Positions 43,300 through 52,455 of a stretch of DNA of 64,000 bases are shown here, piece after piece. The position numbers were made by a program, and so were the translations under genes. A model generated the notes under the pieces. That model worked only from the letters and a program-made list of their open reading frames with translations. It had not been told where the DNA came from and did no database searches. The DNA is from Lysinibacillus composti (GTDB taxonomy: Bacteria > Bacillota > Bacilli > Bacillales_A > Planococcaceae). The stretch lies in the NCBI RefSeq assembly GCF_016908465.1, contig NZ_JAFBDY010000006.1, positions 1 through 64,000 of the forward strand. Reading direction: 5' to 3'. Every line of letters starts with the position of its first letter. Position 1 is the first letter of the stretch.

Positions 43300-44207
43300 T
43301 AATTTTGTTCTTCTGCGATCGCTTCTTTTAAATAGTCAATATAAATATTCCCTAATCGACTGTGCGTTACATTTTTGTGGCGTATATAGCCTACCGTAAT
43401 TCGCTCATCAACTTCTAATGGAACGGAAGCAATATCACTGTTTAATTCTTTACTAATCACACCAGTGGAAATCGTATACCCGTTTAGACCAATTAATAAA
43501 TTAAACAACGTTGCCCGATCACTTACACGAATATTTTTAGGCCTAGAAAGTGTACTTAAAATCTCCTCTGAGAAATAAAAAGAATTATAATCCCCTTGTT
43601 CAAAAGACAAATAAGGATATGGGAGCAAATCCTCTAATGTCACAGATCCCTTGTTAACCAGTGGGTTTTTTGTGCTAATAAAGACATGGGGCTTTGCTTC
43701 AAAAAGTTCATGAAACTCTAAATTCCCCTCTCGTAAAAACTTCTGAATCACATTTCGATTAAATTCATTTATATATAAAATCCCAATTTCACTTCGCAAG
43801 TTTTTCACATCGTCGATGATTTCAAATGTTTTGGTTTCACGTAAAGTTAGCTCGTACTCTTCTCGCTTAAAGTCTTTTAATAATTTGACAAAGGCGCTGA
43901 CTGCAAACGCATAATGCTGGGCTGAAACCGAAAAATGCTGCTGAGGTGCTTGCGTATTTGCATAACGATTTTCAAGTAGCTCTGCTTGTTCCACTACTTG
44001 CCTTGCATACCCTAAAAACTCCGACCCTTCCGGTGTCAATGTAATCCCTTTATTGGTACGTATAAAAATAGAAATGCCCATTTCCTTCTCTAATTCTTTC
44101 AATGCATTTGATAGACTTGGCTGACTAATAAACAAATTTTGCGCCGCTTTACTTATAGAGCGGCTTCTGGCCACTTCAATTACATATTTTAATTGTTGTA
44201 ATGTCAT
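43299..44207 (-). CDS. LysR-family regulator (MtaR/CmbR-like)
   Basis: A 302-residue protein: winged helix at residues 1-60 (MTLQQLKYVIEVARSRSISKAAQNLFISQPSLSNALKELE), linker helix, and a co-inducer domain (~90-300). The DNA-binding region resembles CysB/CysL/CmbR/MtaR-type sulfur regulators. It is on the same strand just upstream of the methionine synthase gene. The palindrome at its 3' end gives it a plausible binding site. Likely controls methionine or sulfur metabolism; this is inferred from the site and neighbour. Confidence 0.82.
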   Translation of the reverse strand: MTLQQLKYVIEVARSRSISKAAQNLFISQPSLSNALKELEKEMGISIFIRTNKGITLTPEGSEFLGYARQVVEQAELLENRYANTQAPQQHFSVSAQHYAFAVSAFVKLLKDFKREEYELTLRETKTFEIIDDVKNLRSEIGILYINEFNRNVIQKFLREGNLEFHELFEAKPHVFISTKNPLVNKGSVTLEDLLPYPYLSFEQGDYNSFYFSEEILSTLSRPKNIRVSDRATLFNLLIGLNGYTISTGVISKELNSDIASVPLEVDERITVGYIRHKNVTHSRLGNIYIDYLKEAIAEEQN

Positions 44208-44380
44208 TTATTTTCCCTTTGCTTTACATCATATTTTCATCTAAATTATACACTAACCAACCATTTAATAAATTGATGCTATTTACGATTTTAATAAGAA
44301 TAAGCGCTGATTAATTACACGAATGTGACCCAGGCAGTTATTATAACCAGAGTACCGAAATTGGTAAATTTATCTCCATA

Positions 44381-44409
44381 TTGTTAAGTATTTGTTACTA
44401 ACTTATAAT
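44381..44409 (+). promoter_or_regulatory. sigma-A promoter of the acidic surface-protein gene
   Basis: TTGTTA, 17 bases, TATAAT, ending about 39 bases before the start codon. Confidence 0.65.
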
Positions 44410-44447
44410 CAATTTGTAATACAAACTACATAGAATTGGAGACTTAT

Positions 44448-45833
44448 ATGAAAAAACTAGGTGCCCTTTTATTATCATTTTCATTGCTAATTGCCCTATT
44501 TCCGCAACTAACAATGGCAGCACAAGACACAAGTTTTGAACAAGATTTAACAAGCTATTTACAGCAAGTAAGTAGCGAAAGAGGTTTTGAAGTTACAAAA
44601 GAAGATGTAGAAATGATCCTTTCCTATTATGACGACGGTCTAGAAAACTTTGATTCTGTTGAAGAACTAGCTGATTTCCTAGGTGAAGTGATCAAAGCTG
44701 ATTACAGTAACTTAAATACAATTTACGAAGAATACGACCTAAATCAAGAAAGTCTTGAACTATTGTTACAAGAAAATGGCGAAGTACTAACTGACTATAT
44801 TTTCTTAGATGACCTTGATTCATCAGTATACTTTTACTCAGAAGATGGCGTTTTCGAACGTGACCCGAATTTTGATCAAGACCTTGTCACTTACTTAACC
44901 ACTATTAGCGAACAACGAGGGTTTGACGTAACAAAGGAAGATGTAGAAATAACTCTAGCAGACTATGATCTTAGCCTCGATGATTTTGAATCCGTTGAAG
45001 AACTAAGTGATTTCTTAGGTGAAGTGATTAAAGCAGACTATAGTAATTTAGATTATTTATACGAAACGTACGAAACAACTCAACAAGAGTTATTCAGCCT
45101 ACTTGAAGAAAACGGTGAGAGCATCAACGATTATATCTTTATAGATGACTTAAAGTGGCTTTTTGCGGATGTAGATTTGTCTGACTTATTAGATTATCTA
45201 TTTGAGGATCTAGCTCCCCTTCTTGAACAAATTGATTTATCAGATGAAGAGCTAAATCAAATGAAAAATCATTTAATGTCCTTAGAAGATCACCTTTCAA
45301 ATCCTGATACAGCTGAGCGTCTTAATCAATTAGGCGAAGAGTTAATGACTTTTGACTTGGATGTGACTATCGAGCCAACACTTCAGCAAGTCGCTAAAAT
45401 CGCATCTATTTATGAAGAGTTCTTTTCAATTTTTCAGGTAAAAGCTTCTTATAGCCTAGTAAAAGGTGATTCTGAAACACCTATATCCTTTACTGATTTA
45501 TTAAATTTAGAAGATTTAGAAGGAACTAACTTTAAAGTTGCATTTTACACTTTGGACGGACAATTCTTAGCTGACCTTATTCTTACAGAGGAATTCCTCA
45601 ATTCTGAATTTCTTAATGAAATTGGTAATGAAATCGAAGAGTCTGTAGATGAAGTGACTGAAGAACCCGTAGTAAAAACAAATGAACAAATAGTCGCGAA
45701 AACAGAAGAGTACCAAACTGTTAAAGGTGGAAAACTACCAAAAACAGCTACCGACTATATTCCGAATGCGCTTATTGGACTAATGATCGTCATGTTGGGA
45801 CTATTCATGTTTAGAAAAGTAAGGAATGCATAA
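44448..45833 (+). CDS. processed acidic surface protein with LPKTA sorting signal
   Basis: A 461-residue protein starting at the ATG behind GGAGACTTAT. It has a signal peptide (1-24), two very similar ~105-residue acidic repeats (each with ERGFxVTKEDVE, SVEELxDFLGEVIKADYSNL and NDYIF/TDYIF, ~25-130 and ~135-240), a helical acidic region, and a C-terminal sorting signal: LPKTA, a hydrophobic helix, and a basic end (FRKVRNA). This is the acidic LPXTA family that travels with its own sortase; the adjacent gene is that sortase. The protein is attached to peptidoglycan after cleavage between Thr and Ala. Role on the surface is unknown. Confidence 0.85.
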   Translation: MKKLGALLLSFSLLIALFPQLTMAAQDTSFEQDLTSYLQQVSSERGFEVTKEDVEMILSYYDDGLENFDSVEELADFLGEVIKADYSNLNTIYEEYDLNQESLELLLQENGEVLTDYIFLDDLDSSVYFYSEDGVFERDPNFDQDLVTYLTTISEQRGFDVTKEDVEITLADYDLSLDDFESVEELSDFLGEVIKADYSNLDYLYETYETTQQELFSLLEENGESINDYIFIDDLKWLFADVDLSDLLDYLFEDLAPLLEQIDLSDEELNQMKNHLMSLEDHLSNPDTAERLNQLGEELMTFDLDVTIEPTLQQVAKIASIYEEFFSIFQVKASYSLVKGDSETPISFTDLLNLEDLEGTNFKVAFYTLDGQFLADLILTEEFLNSEFLNEIGNEIEESVDEVTEEPVVKTNEQIVAKTEEYQTVKGGKLPKTATDYIPNALIGLMIVMLGLFMFRKVRNA

Positions 45834-45834
45834 G

Positions 45835-46461
45835 GTGAAATCCATAAAGAGAGTGAACCGAAAAAATCGGTTGGTCATTCTTTCGATTTCTGTAATTATA
45901 ATTGTGTTTGGTGTTTGGCTTTCTACAGATAATATTTATAAGTTTGTTAAAGCAAATTCTGTTGTCAAAACAGATGTTCCAAGCACCATAGTAACAGAAA
46001 AGAAACAACCTAAAAAAATCGAATCCCATAAAGAGCTATACCCAACTCGCCCTGAAATCGGGGAAGAAATTGGTGAACTGTATATTCCTAAATTGGGTGC
46101 AACCCTCCCTATTTACCACGGAACCGATGAAGATGAATTAGCCAGAGGAGTTGGTCATTTTGCTGGAAGTGTACTGCCTGGCGAAAATGACAATTCAGTT
46201 TTATCAGGCCATAACGATACGGTATTCAGAAAACTGGGGGAAATTGGCGAAGGTGATCAATTAATTGTTCGCACATCAGCAGGTGAATTTACTTACATCG
46301 TTAACAAAGTACGAATAGTGGATGAAGATGATCGAACAGTGATTGTACCAAAACCAAGAGCAACCCTAACTGTTAGTACATGCTATCCGTTTGAATATCT
46401 TGCAACACCTTCGGAAAGATATATTTTAGTGGCTTATCTTGATTCGAAGAAATTAAGTTAA
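45835..46461 (+). CDS. class D sortase
   Basis: A 208-residue transpeptidase with an N-terminal membrane anchor (~9-28). Catalytic set: His in LSGHND, Cys in LTVSTCYPF, Arg in PSERYILVAYL. The start is given as the GTG nine bases after AAGGA; an ATG nine bases earlier, overlapping the upstream stop, is the alternative. It lies directly behind the LPKTA protein gene, so it is its dedicated sortase. The TLxTC-type motif and its LPXTA substrate fit class D, the group of B. subtilis YhcS. Confidence 0.85.
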   Translation: MKSIKRVNRKNRLVILSISVIIIVFGVWLSTDNIYKFVKANSVVKTDVPSTIVTEKKQPKKIESHKELYPTRPEIGEEIGELYIPKLGATLPIYHGTDEDELARGVGHFAGSVLPGENDNSVLSGHNDTVFRKLGEIGEGDQLIVRTSAGEFTYIVNKVRIVDEDDRTVIVPKPRATLTVSTCYPFEYLATPSERYILVAYLDSKKLS

Positions 46462-46550
46462 TAAAAGTGAATGCTTACTAGTTGATAAAAAGCTTATTTT
46501 AGCTTAAGCGCGACCTACGTTTTCCTTTTTGATAGAAGCTTTTAAAATGG

Positions 46551-46590
46551 ACAGCCAGTTGACGGGACTCACCGCCGACTGGCTGTTTTT
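46551..46590 (+). terminator. terminator of the surface-protein/sortase operon
   Basis: ACAGCCAGT pairs with ACTGGCTGT around an 18-base loop, then TTTT. It is 90 bases downstream of the sortase stop. Confidence 0.75.
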
Positions 46591-46915
46591 GATTCTTTTG
46601 TATAGTCGATAGTGGAAGTTTATTTCGGGGTGAGCCTTTAAGGTGGATATGAACGGGATTTCGGTTGAAATTTCGATTGAAACCCCTTTCATATAGGGGA
46701 TGAAGCGCATTTCGGATGGAGATTCCTACTGAAACACTCTTCATCAAGCCTATGAAGAGGATTTTGGATGAAAACCCCAGCTGAAAATTCCTACATCCAA
46801 CAAATGAAGACCCATTATCCGGTCCCACCACGAACCAATGGTCATCATCCAACCTACCCAAATCCGGTCCACCATTCATTGAAAATCAACTCTGCCTTAG
46901 GTATCCACAAAACAC
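46591..46915. other. intergenic region with short degenerate repeats
   Basis: Contains loosely repeated segments such as ATGAAGCGCATTTCGGATG and ATGAAGAGGATTTTGGATG, about 63 bp apart, and TTTCGGTTGAAATTTCGATT. Short frames here on both strands are artefacts of these repeats. No gene is seen. Confidence 0.45.
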
Positions 46916-46952
46916 AAAAAGAGTGTTCAATTGCTAATGGCAATCAACACCC
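46916..46952 (-). terminator. terminator of the 46995-47318 gene
   Basis: GTGTT-C-AATTGC pairs with GCAAT-C-AACAC around TAATG; five A on the plus side. Confidence 0.65.
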
Positions 46953-46994
46953 TATCGGTTTTATCCTCTTATCCCCTATTCAACTACCCCAACA

Positions 46995-47318
46995 TTATGA
47001 CTGGTTTTTAATCAATTCATCATAATACTCATTTGGATTAGAAATCTTTTTCTCGATAAAAAACTTCGCTTGCTCTTTAAACAGGTCCACCCAGGAATCT
47101 TGGTCCATGCTCAGTTCTCCCAATGGCTCGACACTACCATTGATTTCCACACCATCTGTTTTTACATCAACGGTTACTGTCATATAAGTTTCTTCCCCAT
47201 AAACTACCTTAAAGATCACTTGCTCTTTGGCTAAATCTACTTGAGAAAATTCCTGACGTACTCCTGTGGGCTTAAATATGGTGCGTACACCATTTGATTG
47301 CTTTGTATGATTCTTCAT
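46995..47318 (-). CDS. hypothetical protein
   Basis: A 107-residue, soluble, acidic protein starting at the ATG behind GAGGTGG. No signal peptide or membrane segment. Beta-rich middle (VIFKVVYGEETYMTVTVDVK) and a helical, charged C-terminus. I do not recognise the family. It has its own terminator and lies downstream of the nucleoside hydrolase gene on the same strand. Confidence 0.55.
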   Translation of the reverse strand: MKNHTKQSNGVRTIFKPTGVRQEFSQVDLAKEQVIFKVVYGEETYMTVTVDVKTDGVEINGSVEPLGELSMDQDSWVDLFKEQAKFFIEKKISNPNEYYDELIKNQS

Positions 47319-47402
47319 ATTCCACCTCATTTAAAACGACTAGTGCTATTATGACATATTATTCCAACAAAAAAATACTTTTAGCGAACAATCCTTATCT
47401 AA

Positions 47403-48329
47403 TCATTCCCTCAACATCACACTATTAAATTCCTTAATAAATTCCTCATAATGAAGGCTAACAGCAATTTTAGTTTTCCCTTTTTTACTACCTGGTCGGT
47501 AATCAATATAAGACATCCCTTTTGCGTCTGCGTCATTTTCAATTACCGTTGCGTCATAGTTTATGTAGTCAACAATTGAAGGATTATTTACCACCATCAT
47601 TGTAAGAAGGTCATGAATCGGTGCCCCTTGAAGACTAGGTTCCCTTTTCTTATAAAAATTAAAATAAAAGTCGAAAATCGGAAGCATTAGAGAAGCAAAA
47701 ACATTGTGTTTATTTTGAGAAATAGCCTCTACCATATCCCGAGTAAGAATGGCATGTTGTGTTACATTTAATGGGGTGATAGTCAAATTATGGGCCGTCT
47801 TTACAATAATATTAGATGCAGTTGGATCACCATAGAAATTGGCTTCCGCTAATGGGGATGCGTTGCCCGGCATAAAAAATGCACCACCCATGATATAATA
47901 AGATTGGACCATTTTCATATATTCAGGGTATAAAATAAATGCGATTGCCAAAGATGTGGAACGCCCTGTATCAACAATAATAAGTTCATCTTTATATTGT
48001 TCTATGAGGACACGGATCGTATCAAAAGGGTAAACTTGATATTGAAAATCAGGAGGAATCTCAATTGGACCAAGCCCATCTTCACCGTGTATTTCCGGAT
48101 AGATCGGTGCGGCTTCTTCTTGAACAGGCTTTGAAGCACCAGGAATAATCGGTATGCCATTTGCCCCCCCTAATTTCAATAAATAGGCTGCAGTCGCTGT
48201 CGCTTTGTCCTGTGTCACATTCCCATAACTCGTCACAATTCCAACCAATTCAATTTCTGGATCCAGTATAGAATACATAATCGCTAAAGAATCATCAATT
48301 CCAGGATCACAGAAAAAAAGAATTTTCAT
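47403..48329 (-). CDS. inosine-uridine nucleoside hydrolase family protein
   Basis: A 308-residue protein of the IU-NH fold. The Ca-binding N-terminus reads FFCDPGIDDSLAIMYSI (D-x-x-x-DD), followed by LVGIVTSYGNVTQDKATATA and GGAFFMPGNASPLAEANFYGDPTASNII in the middle. It cleaves the N-glycosidic bond of nucleosides to base and ribose. The usual DxNxxDD opening is partly changed (DPGIDD), as in many bacterial members. Single gene; salvage role inferred. Confidence 0.82.
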   Translation of the reverse strand: MKILFFCDPGIDDSLAIMYSILDPEIELVGIVTSYGNVTQDKATATAAYLLKLGGANGIPIIPGASKPVQEEAAPIYPEIHGEDGLGPIEIPPDFQYQVYPFDTIRVLIEQYKDELIIVDTGRSTSLAIAFILYPEYMKMVQSYYIMGGAFFMPGNASPLAEANFYGDPTASNIIVKTAHNLTITPLNVTQHAILTRDMVEAISQNKHNVFASLMLPIFDFYFNFYKKREPSLQGAPIHDLLTMMVVNNPSIVDYINYDATVIENDADAKGMSYIDYRPGSKKGKTKIAVSLHYEEFIKEFNSVMLRE

Positions 48330-48571
48330 GTGTGTAGTTGCGCCCCCTTTTTATTCCATATATATTCAATGAACTACAATTCATGTCTAGCTCTGATCAA
48401 TTTGTAAGTTGAACAAAGTATTAAAAAATAGAATATAGGACAATGTTTCTAATAGAGGTTTACGTCCAAACTCTTATCTGCCCATAACCTAAATTCTTTT
48501 TGGTAAAAAATGAACATAATGGTTAGGTAAAGTGGACTAATTCCTAATTTTTTTAGAGAGGGAAATATTAA

Positions 48572-48997
48572 ATGGAGAAACCCCAAATGATTACAGTAGA
48601 TACGACAGTTCAAGCACCTGTAAAAAAAGTATGGAACTTTTACACAGAGCCAACCCATATCACAAAATGGAACAGTGCTTCCGACGATTGGTACACACCA
48701 CATGCTGAGAATGATTTAAGAGTCGGTGGGAAATTCCTTTCAAGAATGGAAGCAAAAGATGGCAGTTTCGGTTTCGACTTTGGTGGAGTTTATGATGCAG
48801 TCATCCCGTTTGAGGTAATTGCCTATACACTTGGCGATGGACGCAAAGTGAAAATCAATTTTAATGGTCACGGGGACAAAACGGACATTCATGTGGAATT
48901 TGAAGCTGAAAGTGAAAATCCCCCTGTGATGCAACAACAAGGTTGGCAGGCTATTCTAGATAACTTTAAAAAATATGTAGAGAAAACGGGCGATTAA
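48572..48997 (+). CDS. SRPBCC/AHSA1-domain protein
   Basis: A 141-residue protein of the START-like SRPBCC fold, AHSA1 branch: TTVQAPVKKVWNFYTEPTHITKWNSASDDW at the N-terminus and QQQGWQAILDNFKKYVE at the end. The fold binds hydrophobic ligands; many members are of unknown role. GAGAGGG precedes the ATG. Divergent from the nucleoside hydrolase gene. No operon partner. Confidence 0.82.
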   Translation: MEKPQMITVDTTVQAPVKKVWNFYTEPTHITKWNSASDDWYTPHAENDLRVGGKFLSRMEAKDGSFGFDFGGVYDAVIPFEVIAYTLGDGRKVKINFNGHGDKTDIHVEFEAESENPPVMQQQGWQAILDNFKKYVEKTGD

Positions 48998-49247
48998 ACT
49001 GTTCCTGTAGAGAAAACATTTTCTAAGGGATCAAATTAAAATGTATCGATTTTATTCAAACCCACTATCGTAAGTATTTGATATCATGTACTAGTATGGG
49101 CAATGTCCATGACAGTACATGATTTCTTTCTTATCAAGACAGTAAAAAGATTGTTCCTCTATAAAAAGATCTCCAAAAAGGTATCAAAAACTTAAATACT
49201 TCGTATCAATCTAAAAAAAAAACAATTCACTATATTACCTCAGCTGT

Positions 49248-49754
49248 TTACACATTCCACCCAACTACAATATCATTGTGTGGAAATTCAATGACCAATT
49301 TAAGCTGAGGTGAATAAATATAGAGATCCCAATTTCTAACTTCCTCAATCCTGTGAAGTATGTTTATTAATTTTGTTTTAATTGCGTGTTGATATTTGAA
49401 GTCAATAATGTAACAATCGGTTTCATTATTGACTTGATGGTTTGTCATGACAAGTTCTACCAAGGAACTTTCATAGTCAATATGATTAGAGAATATTGTT
49501 TTGCAAAACATCCGTGTCCAGTCAATACCGGTAGAACAAAAGGGAAATTCTCGAAATAATTCATCTCTGATTTTATCAGAATCTTCCTTTAATAAAATTT
49601 CTACTTCCCCAGTTGAATCACTTTTCGGAAATAACTCATGAACTTCCTCTAAAACTAGTTCATAGTCTCTTTTTATTTCTTCTTCTATTTCTTTTTGTTT
49701 TTGCTTTTCTAGCAGCTTTTTTAAACGTCCTTTTCGGCCCTTCACAATCTTCAT
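49248..49754 (-). CDS. hypothetical protein (coupled to the secreted-protein gene)
   Basis: A 168-residue protein with a strongly basic N-terminus (KGRKGRLKKLLEKQKQKE), then an acidic helix and a beta-alpha C-terminal region (CYIIDFKYQHAIKTKLIN). No membrane segment. Its start lies five bases after the stop of the upstream secreted-protein gene, so the two are coupled. Not recognised. An immunity role was considered, but no toxin gene is adjacent. Confidence 0.5.
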   Translation of the reverse strand: MKIVKGRKGRLKKLLEKQKQKEIEEEIKRDYELVLEEVHELFPKSDSTGEVEILLKEDSDKIRDELFREFPFCSTGIDWTRMFCKTIFSNHIDYESSLVELVMTNHQVNNETDCYIIDFKYQHAIKTKLINILHRIEEVRNWDLYIYSPQLKLVIEFPHNDIVVGWNV

Positions 49755-49759
49755 CCTAA

Positions 49760-50311
49760 CTAGATCGAGTTTGCGATCTTCACTAATTCTTCTTTCGTCA
49801 CTTTGTTCGATACTTTTTTGTCAATCCCGAACATAAATTGCCAATGTTCATTTTCGAACACTAAAAAATTGAATAAGTCATTTTCAAAATAAATGGCTTG
49901 TTGACCATTTGAAAGTGTCAACTCTTGTTGTTTGCTTCTATCATTAAAAAACAACTTATTTTGTATAGGACGAATATCCACCTTAAAATGATTCTCAGGA
50001 GTTCTTTCATTTAAAAAATGAATGGAAAGTGCGTCATTCATATCATAATTTGGATCGTCAAAAAATTTACCGAACCGATGTGTAAAAACGATAGACGGTT
50101 CCATTTTTGGCAAACTGACTTCTGTTTTGAAGTGATCTTCAAATTCCTTCACAGCTTCACTGACTGATTTATATCCCGCTTCTGTAAACGTTTCCTCCAA
50201 TGTAGGAGCTGTATCATCCAAATTAGCGTAAATTGTTCCATTATTTAAAACGAACATTAAAATACTAAAGACAATTAATTTATGAAGAAAACTTATGTAC
50301 AATTTCATCAC
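49760..50311 (-). CDS. hypothetical secreted protein
   Basis: A 183-residue protein with a signal peptide or anchor (residues ~8-28, ending NNGTIYANLDD). The soluble part has a helix with repeated acidic residues and a beta-rich C-terminus (LTLSNGQQAIYFENDLFNFLVFENEHWQFMFGID). The last segment recalls DUF4367-type exported proteins, with low confidence. First gene of a two-gene unit with the basic protein. Confidence 0.45.
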   Translation of the reverse strand: MMKLYISFLHKLIVFSILMFVLNNGTIYANLDDTAPTLEETFTEAGYKSVSEAVKEFEDHFKTEVSLPKMEPSIVFTHRFGKFFDDPNYDMNDALSIHFLNERTPENHFKVDIRPIQNKLFFNDRSKQQELTLSNGQQAIYFENDLFNFLVFENEHWQFMFGIDKKVSNKVTKEELVKIANSI

Positions 50312-50635
50312 CCTAAAATTCTATTTAGAGATAGTTTGTCCTAATTAGTGACAACAATCCTTATCTTTCTTTGCCATCACATTGTTAATTTTAAGTAAAC
50401 AATGTTCTTATTGATTTAATTCCAATTTCGTATGGAATAAATTGTAAGACAGTATTATAATATTATAGTTAAAAAGAACAATAGGAAATCGGTGCAAAGG
50501 AACTACATCAGTTACAATCACATATTATTATGGATGATTAATAGTCTTTTAGGAACTAAAGGAGGAAAGATTAAGAATTACCTGGAGTTAGGTAGTGAAT
50601 AGGGGTTCTAACTATTTATTTGGGGGTACAATCAT
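50312..50635. other. intergenic region
   Basis: 324 bases between divergent genes, AT-rich, with TATAATATTATA near 50455 as a possible promoter core. Nothing else was seen. Confidence 0.4.
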
Positions 50636-51115
50636 TTGTTTATTTTGTTTCTAATCACTCATATTGTCTCTGGCTTCATTTGCTTGATTAGTGGGGTCTT
50701 TGCGATGGCTTATAAGAAAAAGAAAGGGAAACATACAGTAGCAGGTGAAATTTACCATTGGTCATATGTCCTCGTGTTTATTTCTTCAATCGTGATGTCT
50801 TTGATGCATTGGGAGGAAAGTGCTTACCTTTTCTATATTGCAATATTTTCATATAGTCTAGCTCTACTTGGTTATTTGTCCGCAAAAAAGAGACGGAAAA
50901 ATTGGCTAAGTAAACATATTGGTGGAATGTTAGGTTCATATATTGGCATTGTCACGGCAACTATCGTCGTCAACATCCCAAAAGTTCCCGTATTAAATGA
51001 ACTCCCTGTACTAATATTTTGGATTTTACCTACTATTATTGGTACTCCACTTATTTATAAAGTGGGAGGAAAATATAAAACTAAGAAAGTTAAGAATGCC
51101 TTAACGAACGAATAA
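50636..51115 (+). CDS. DUF2306-like membrane protein
   Basis: A 159-residue protein with four membrane helices. It opens ITHIVSGFICLISGVFAMAYKKKKGKHTVAGEIYHWSYV, the DUF2306 pattern with a His-bearing helix, and ends with a Lys-rich tail. TTG start eight bases after GGGGGT. DUF2306 members are membrane proteins of unknown function, possibly haem-binding by analogy of His positions (speculative). Own terminator. Confidence 0.7.
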   Translation: MFILFLITHIVSGFICLISGVFAMAYKKKKGKHTVAGEIYHWSYVLVFISSIVMSLMHWEESAYLFYIAIFSYSLALLGYLSAKKRRKNWLSKHIGGMLGSYIGIVTATIVVNIPKVPVLNELPVLIFWILPTIIGTPLIYKVGGKYKTKKVKNALTNE

Positions 51116-51131
51116 AAATTTTGTGATGAAC

Positions 51132-51168
51132 AACAAGCGATTGCATTTACACGCAATCGCTTTGTTAT
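51132..51168 (+). terminator. terminator of the DUF2306-like gene
   Basis: AACAAGCGATTGC pairs with GCAATCGCTTTGTT around ATTTACAC. Confidence 0.85.
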
Positions 51169-51290
51169 TATAAAAATTTCGATATAAATATAGTAAAAAG
51201 ATATGTGAAGTGATTCTTCCCTTCACCCATCTTTTTATATTTTTAAAATCAAATACTCTGCTATAAAATTAATACATACTAAATCACGAA

Positions 51291-52079
51291 TTAAAAACAT
51301 TGCAATGTAAATTGTACTTGACCAAATTGCTTTTTGGCTAATGACCTTTTATCAATACCGAAATAGATGATTCCAGAATCTCCCCAAAGCCATCCCATAT
51401 CCTCTTCATCCGAATCAAGTTGGAGAAGAAGTACAGCTTCATCTGAGTTCAGATTAAATTCATCAAAAACATCATTTTGGATGCTAAATGGATAGCCTAA
51501 CATATAATGAGCGGGATCATACTCCCCTTCTAAGTCGCTTGGTTGTATCATTCCATAACGCATTTCAGAGTAGTTTTCTTCATCCTCATCGCTTAACTCG
51601 ATATTTTCCGGAAACTCAGGGAGTGTCAATATGTTGAGAAATGTAACTTTAAAGCTTGGTAGAGGATGGTAGTTTTCGGTCGTTTCCGGATATTCTTTCC
51701 TTACTAACTCTTTTTCGTCTCCATCGAAATATAAAACCTTAAAGCACCCCTCATCCTCTACAAATCCCCATGGCTGTTCAATGACATCATAAAAAATATA
51801 AAGGATCCCGTTACTTGGAAGAATATTTTCTACATCGTATGGCTTAACTTCCTTTAAGTTCAATTGCCCTAAAAAAGAATGAAAACCATTTTTGTATTTA
51901 GGAAACTCCCAATCTTGTGGCAAATCCGGTAAACCACCAAGTTTAGAAGAGCCTAACGGGATTTCCTCCTCTTTCACTTTCTCTTTAATCATCTTAATCG
52001 ATTGTTTGGCAGCATTTAAAATATCCGATTCTTTATGAAGTAATCCGTATTCATTCAATAGTAACTTTAAATCTTTCAT
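51291..52079 (-). CDS. YwqG/DUF1963 family protein
   Basis: A 262-residue soluble, acidic protein. Family hallmarks: SKLGGLPDLPQDWEFPKYKNG, FLGQLNLKEVKPYD, GILYIFYD, YMLGYPFSIQND and LLLQLDSDEEDMGWLWGDSGIIYFGI. The domain is widespread in bacteria and often near polymorphic toxin loci, but no toxin is seen here. Two further in-frame starts (52085 ATG, 52091 GTG) lie upstream; I chose the ATG six bases from GGGG. Function not established. Confidence 0.8.
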   Translation of the reverse strand: MKDLKLLLNEYGLLHKESDILNAAKQSIKMIKEKVKEEEIPLGSSKLGGLPDLPQDWEFPKYKNGFHSFLGQLNLKEVKPYDVENILPSNGILYIFYDVIEQPWGFVEDEGCFKVLYFDGDEKELVRKEYPETTENYHPLPSFKVTFLNILTLPEFPENIELSDEDEENYSEMRYGMIQPSDLEGEYDPAHYMLGYPFSIQNDVFDEFNLNSDEAVLLLQLDSDEEDMGWLWGDSGIIYFGIDKRSLAKKQFGQVQFTLQCF

Positions 52080-52330
52080 TTTCATCCCCACTTCTGATTT
52101 TCAAAGATTAATTTAATGAATAGATTTTCCTTACAACTTGGCATGGACCGTGCAATTATTCTTACATTTTTACCAAAGCTTCTGAGTACTTATTCATTTG
52201 CCTCTTCTATTGAATTTTATGTCTACTACTATTCTACTTAAATGTGAGGATTTTATTAGAAACATTTCAAATAAATTTCAACTCACTACCTTGCCTCTAA
52301 ATTTTCCCCGGATTGGTCCTTAAAAGTAAA
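52080..52330. other. intergenic region
   Basis: About 250 bases with no gene; part of the ~375-base gap between the YwqG gene and the decayed gene at 52456. It is AT-rich and holds the YwqG promoter. Confidence 0.4.
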
Positions 52331-52364
52331 AAAGTGCATTCCTTTGAACAAGAAAGCACTTTTA
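52331..52364 (-). terminator. terminator of the decayed small gene
   Basis: AAAAGTGC pairs with GCACTTTT, with inner TTC/GAA pairing; downstream of the 52456-52765 gene. Confidence 0.65.
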
Positions 52365-52455
52365 TGTGAACTAAAATGAAACTAATGAAATAAATAATAC
52401 TTCTCAACAAGCGATTTTGCCACTATTAGAAACTCAATCTACTTTATTGTTAGTT

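Noticed and set aside
46499-47025. Several frames of 60-130 codons around degenerate repeats
   Set aside because: They follow repeat units, cross terminators and lack ribosome sites.
49248-50311. Toxin-immunity pair
   Set aside because: The two coupled genes have no toxin motifs; the idea rests only on gene size and coupling.
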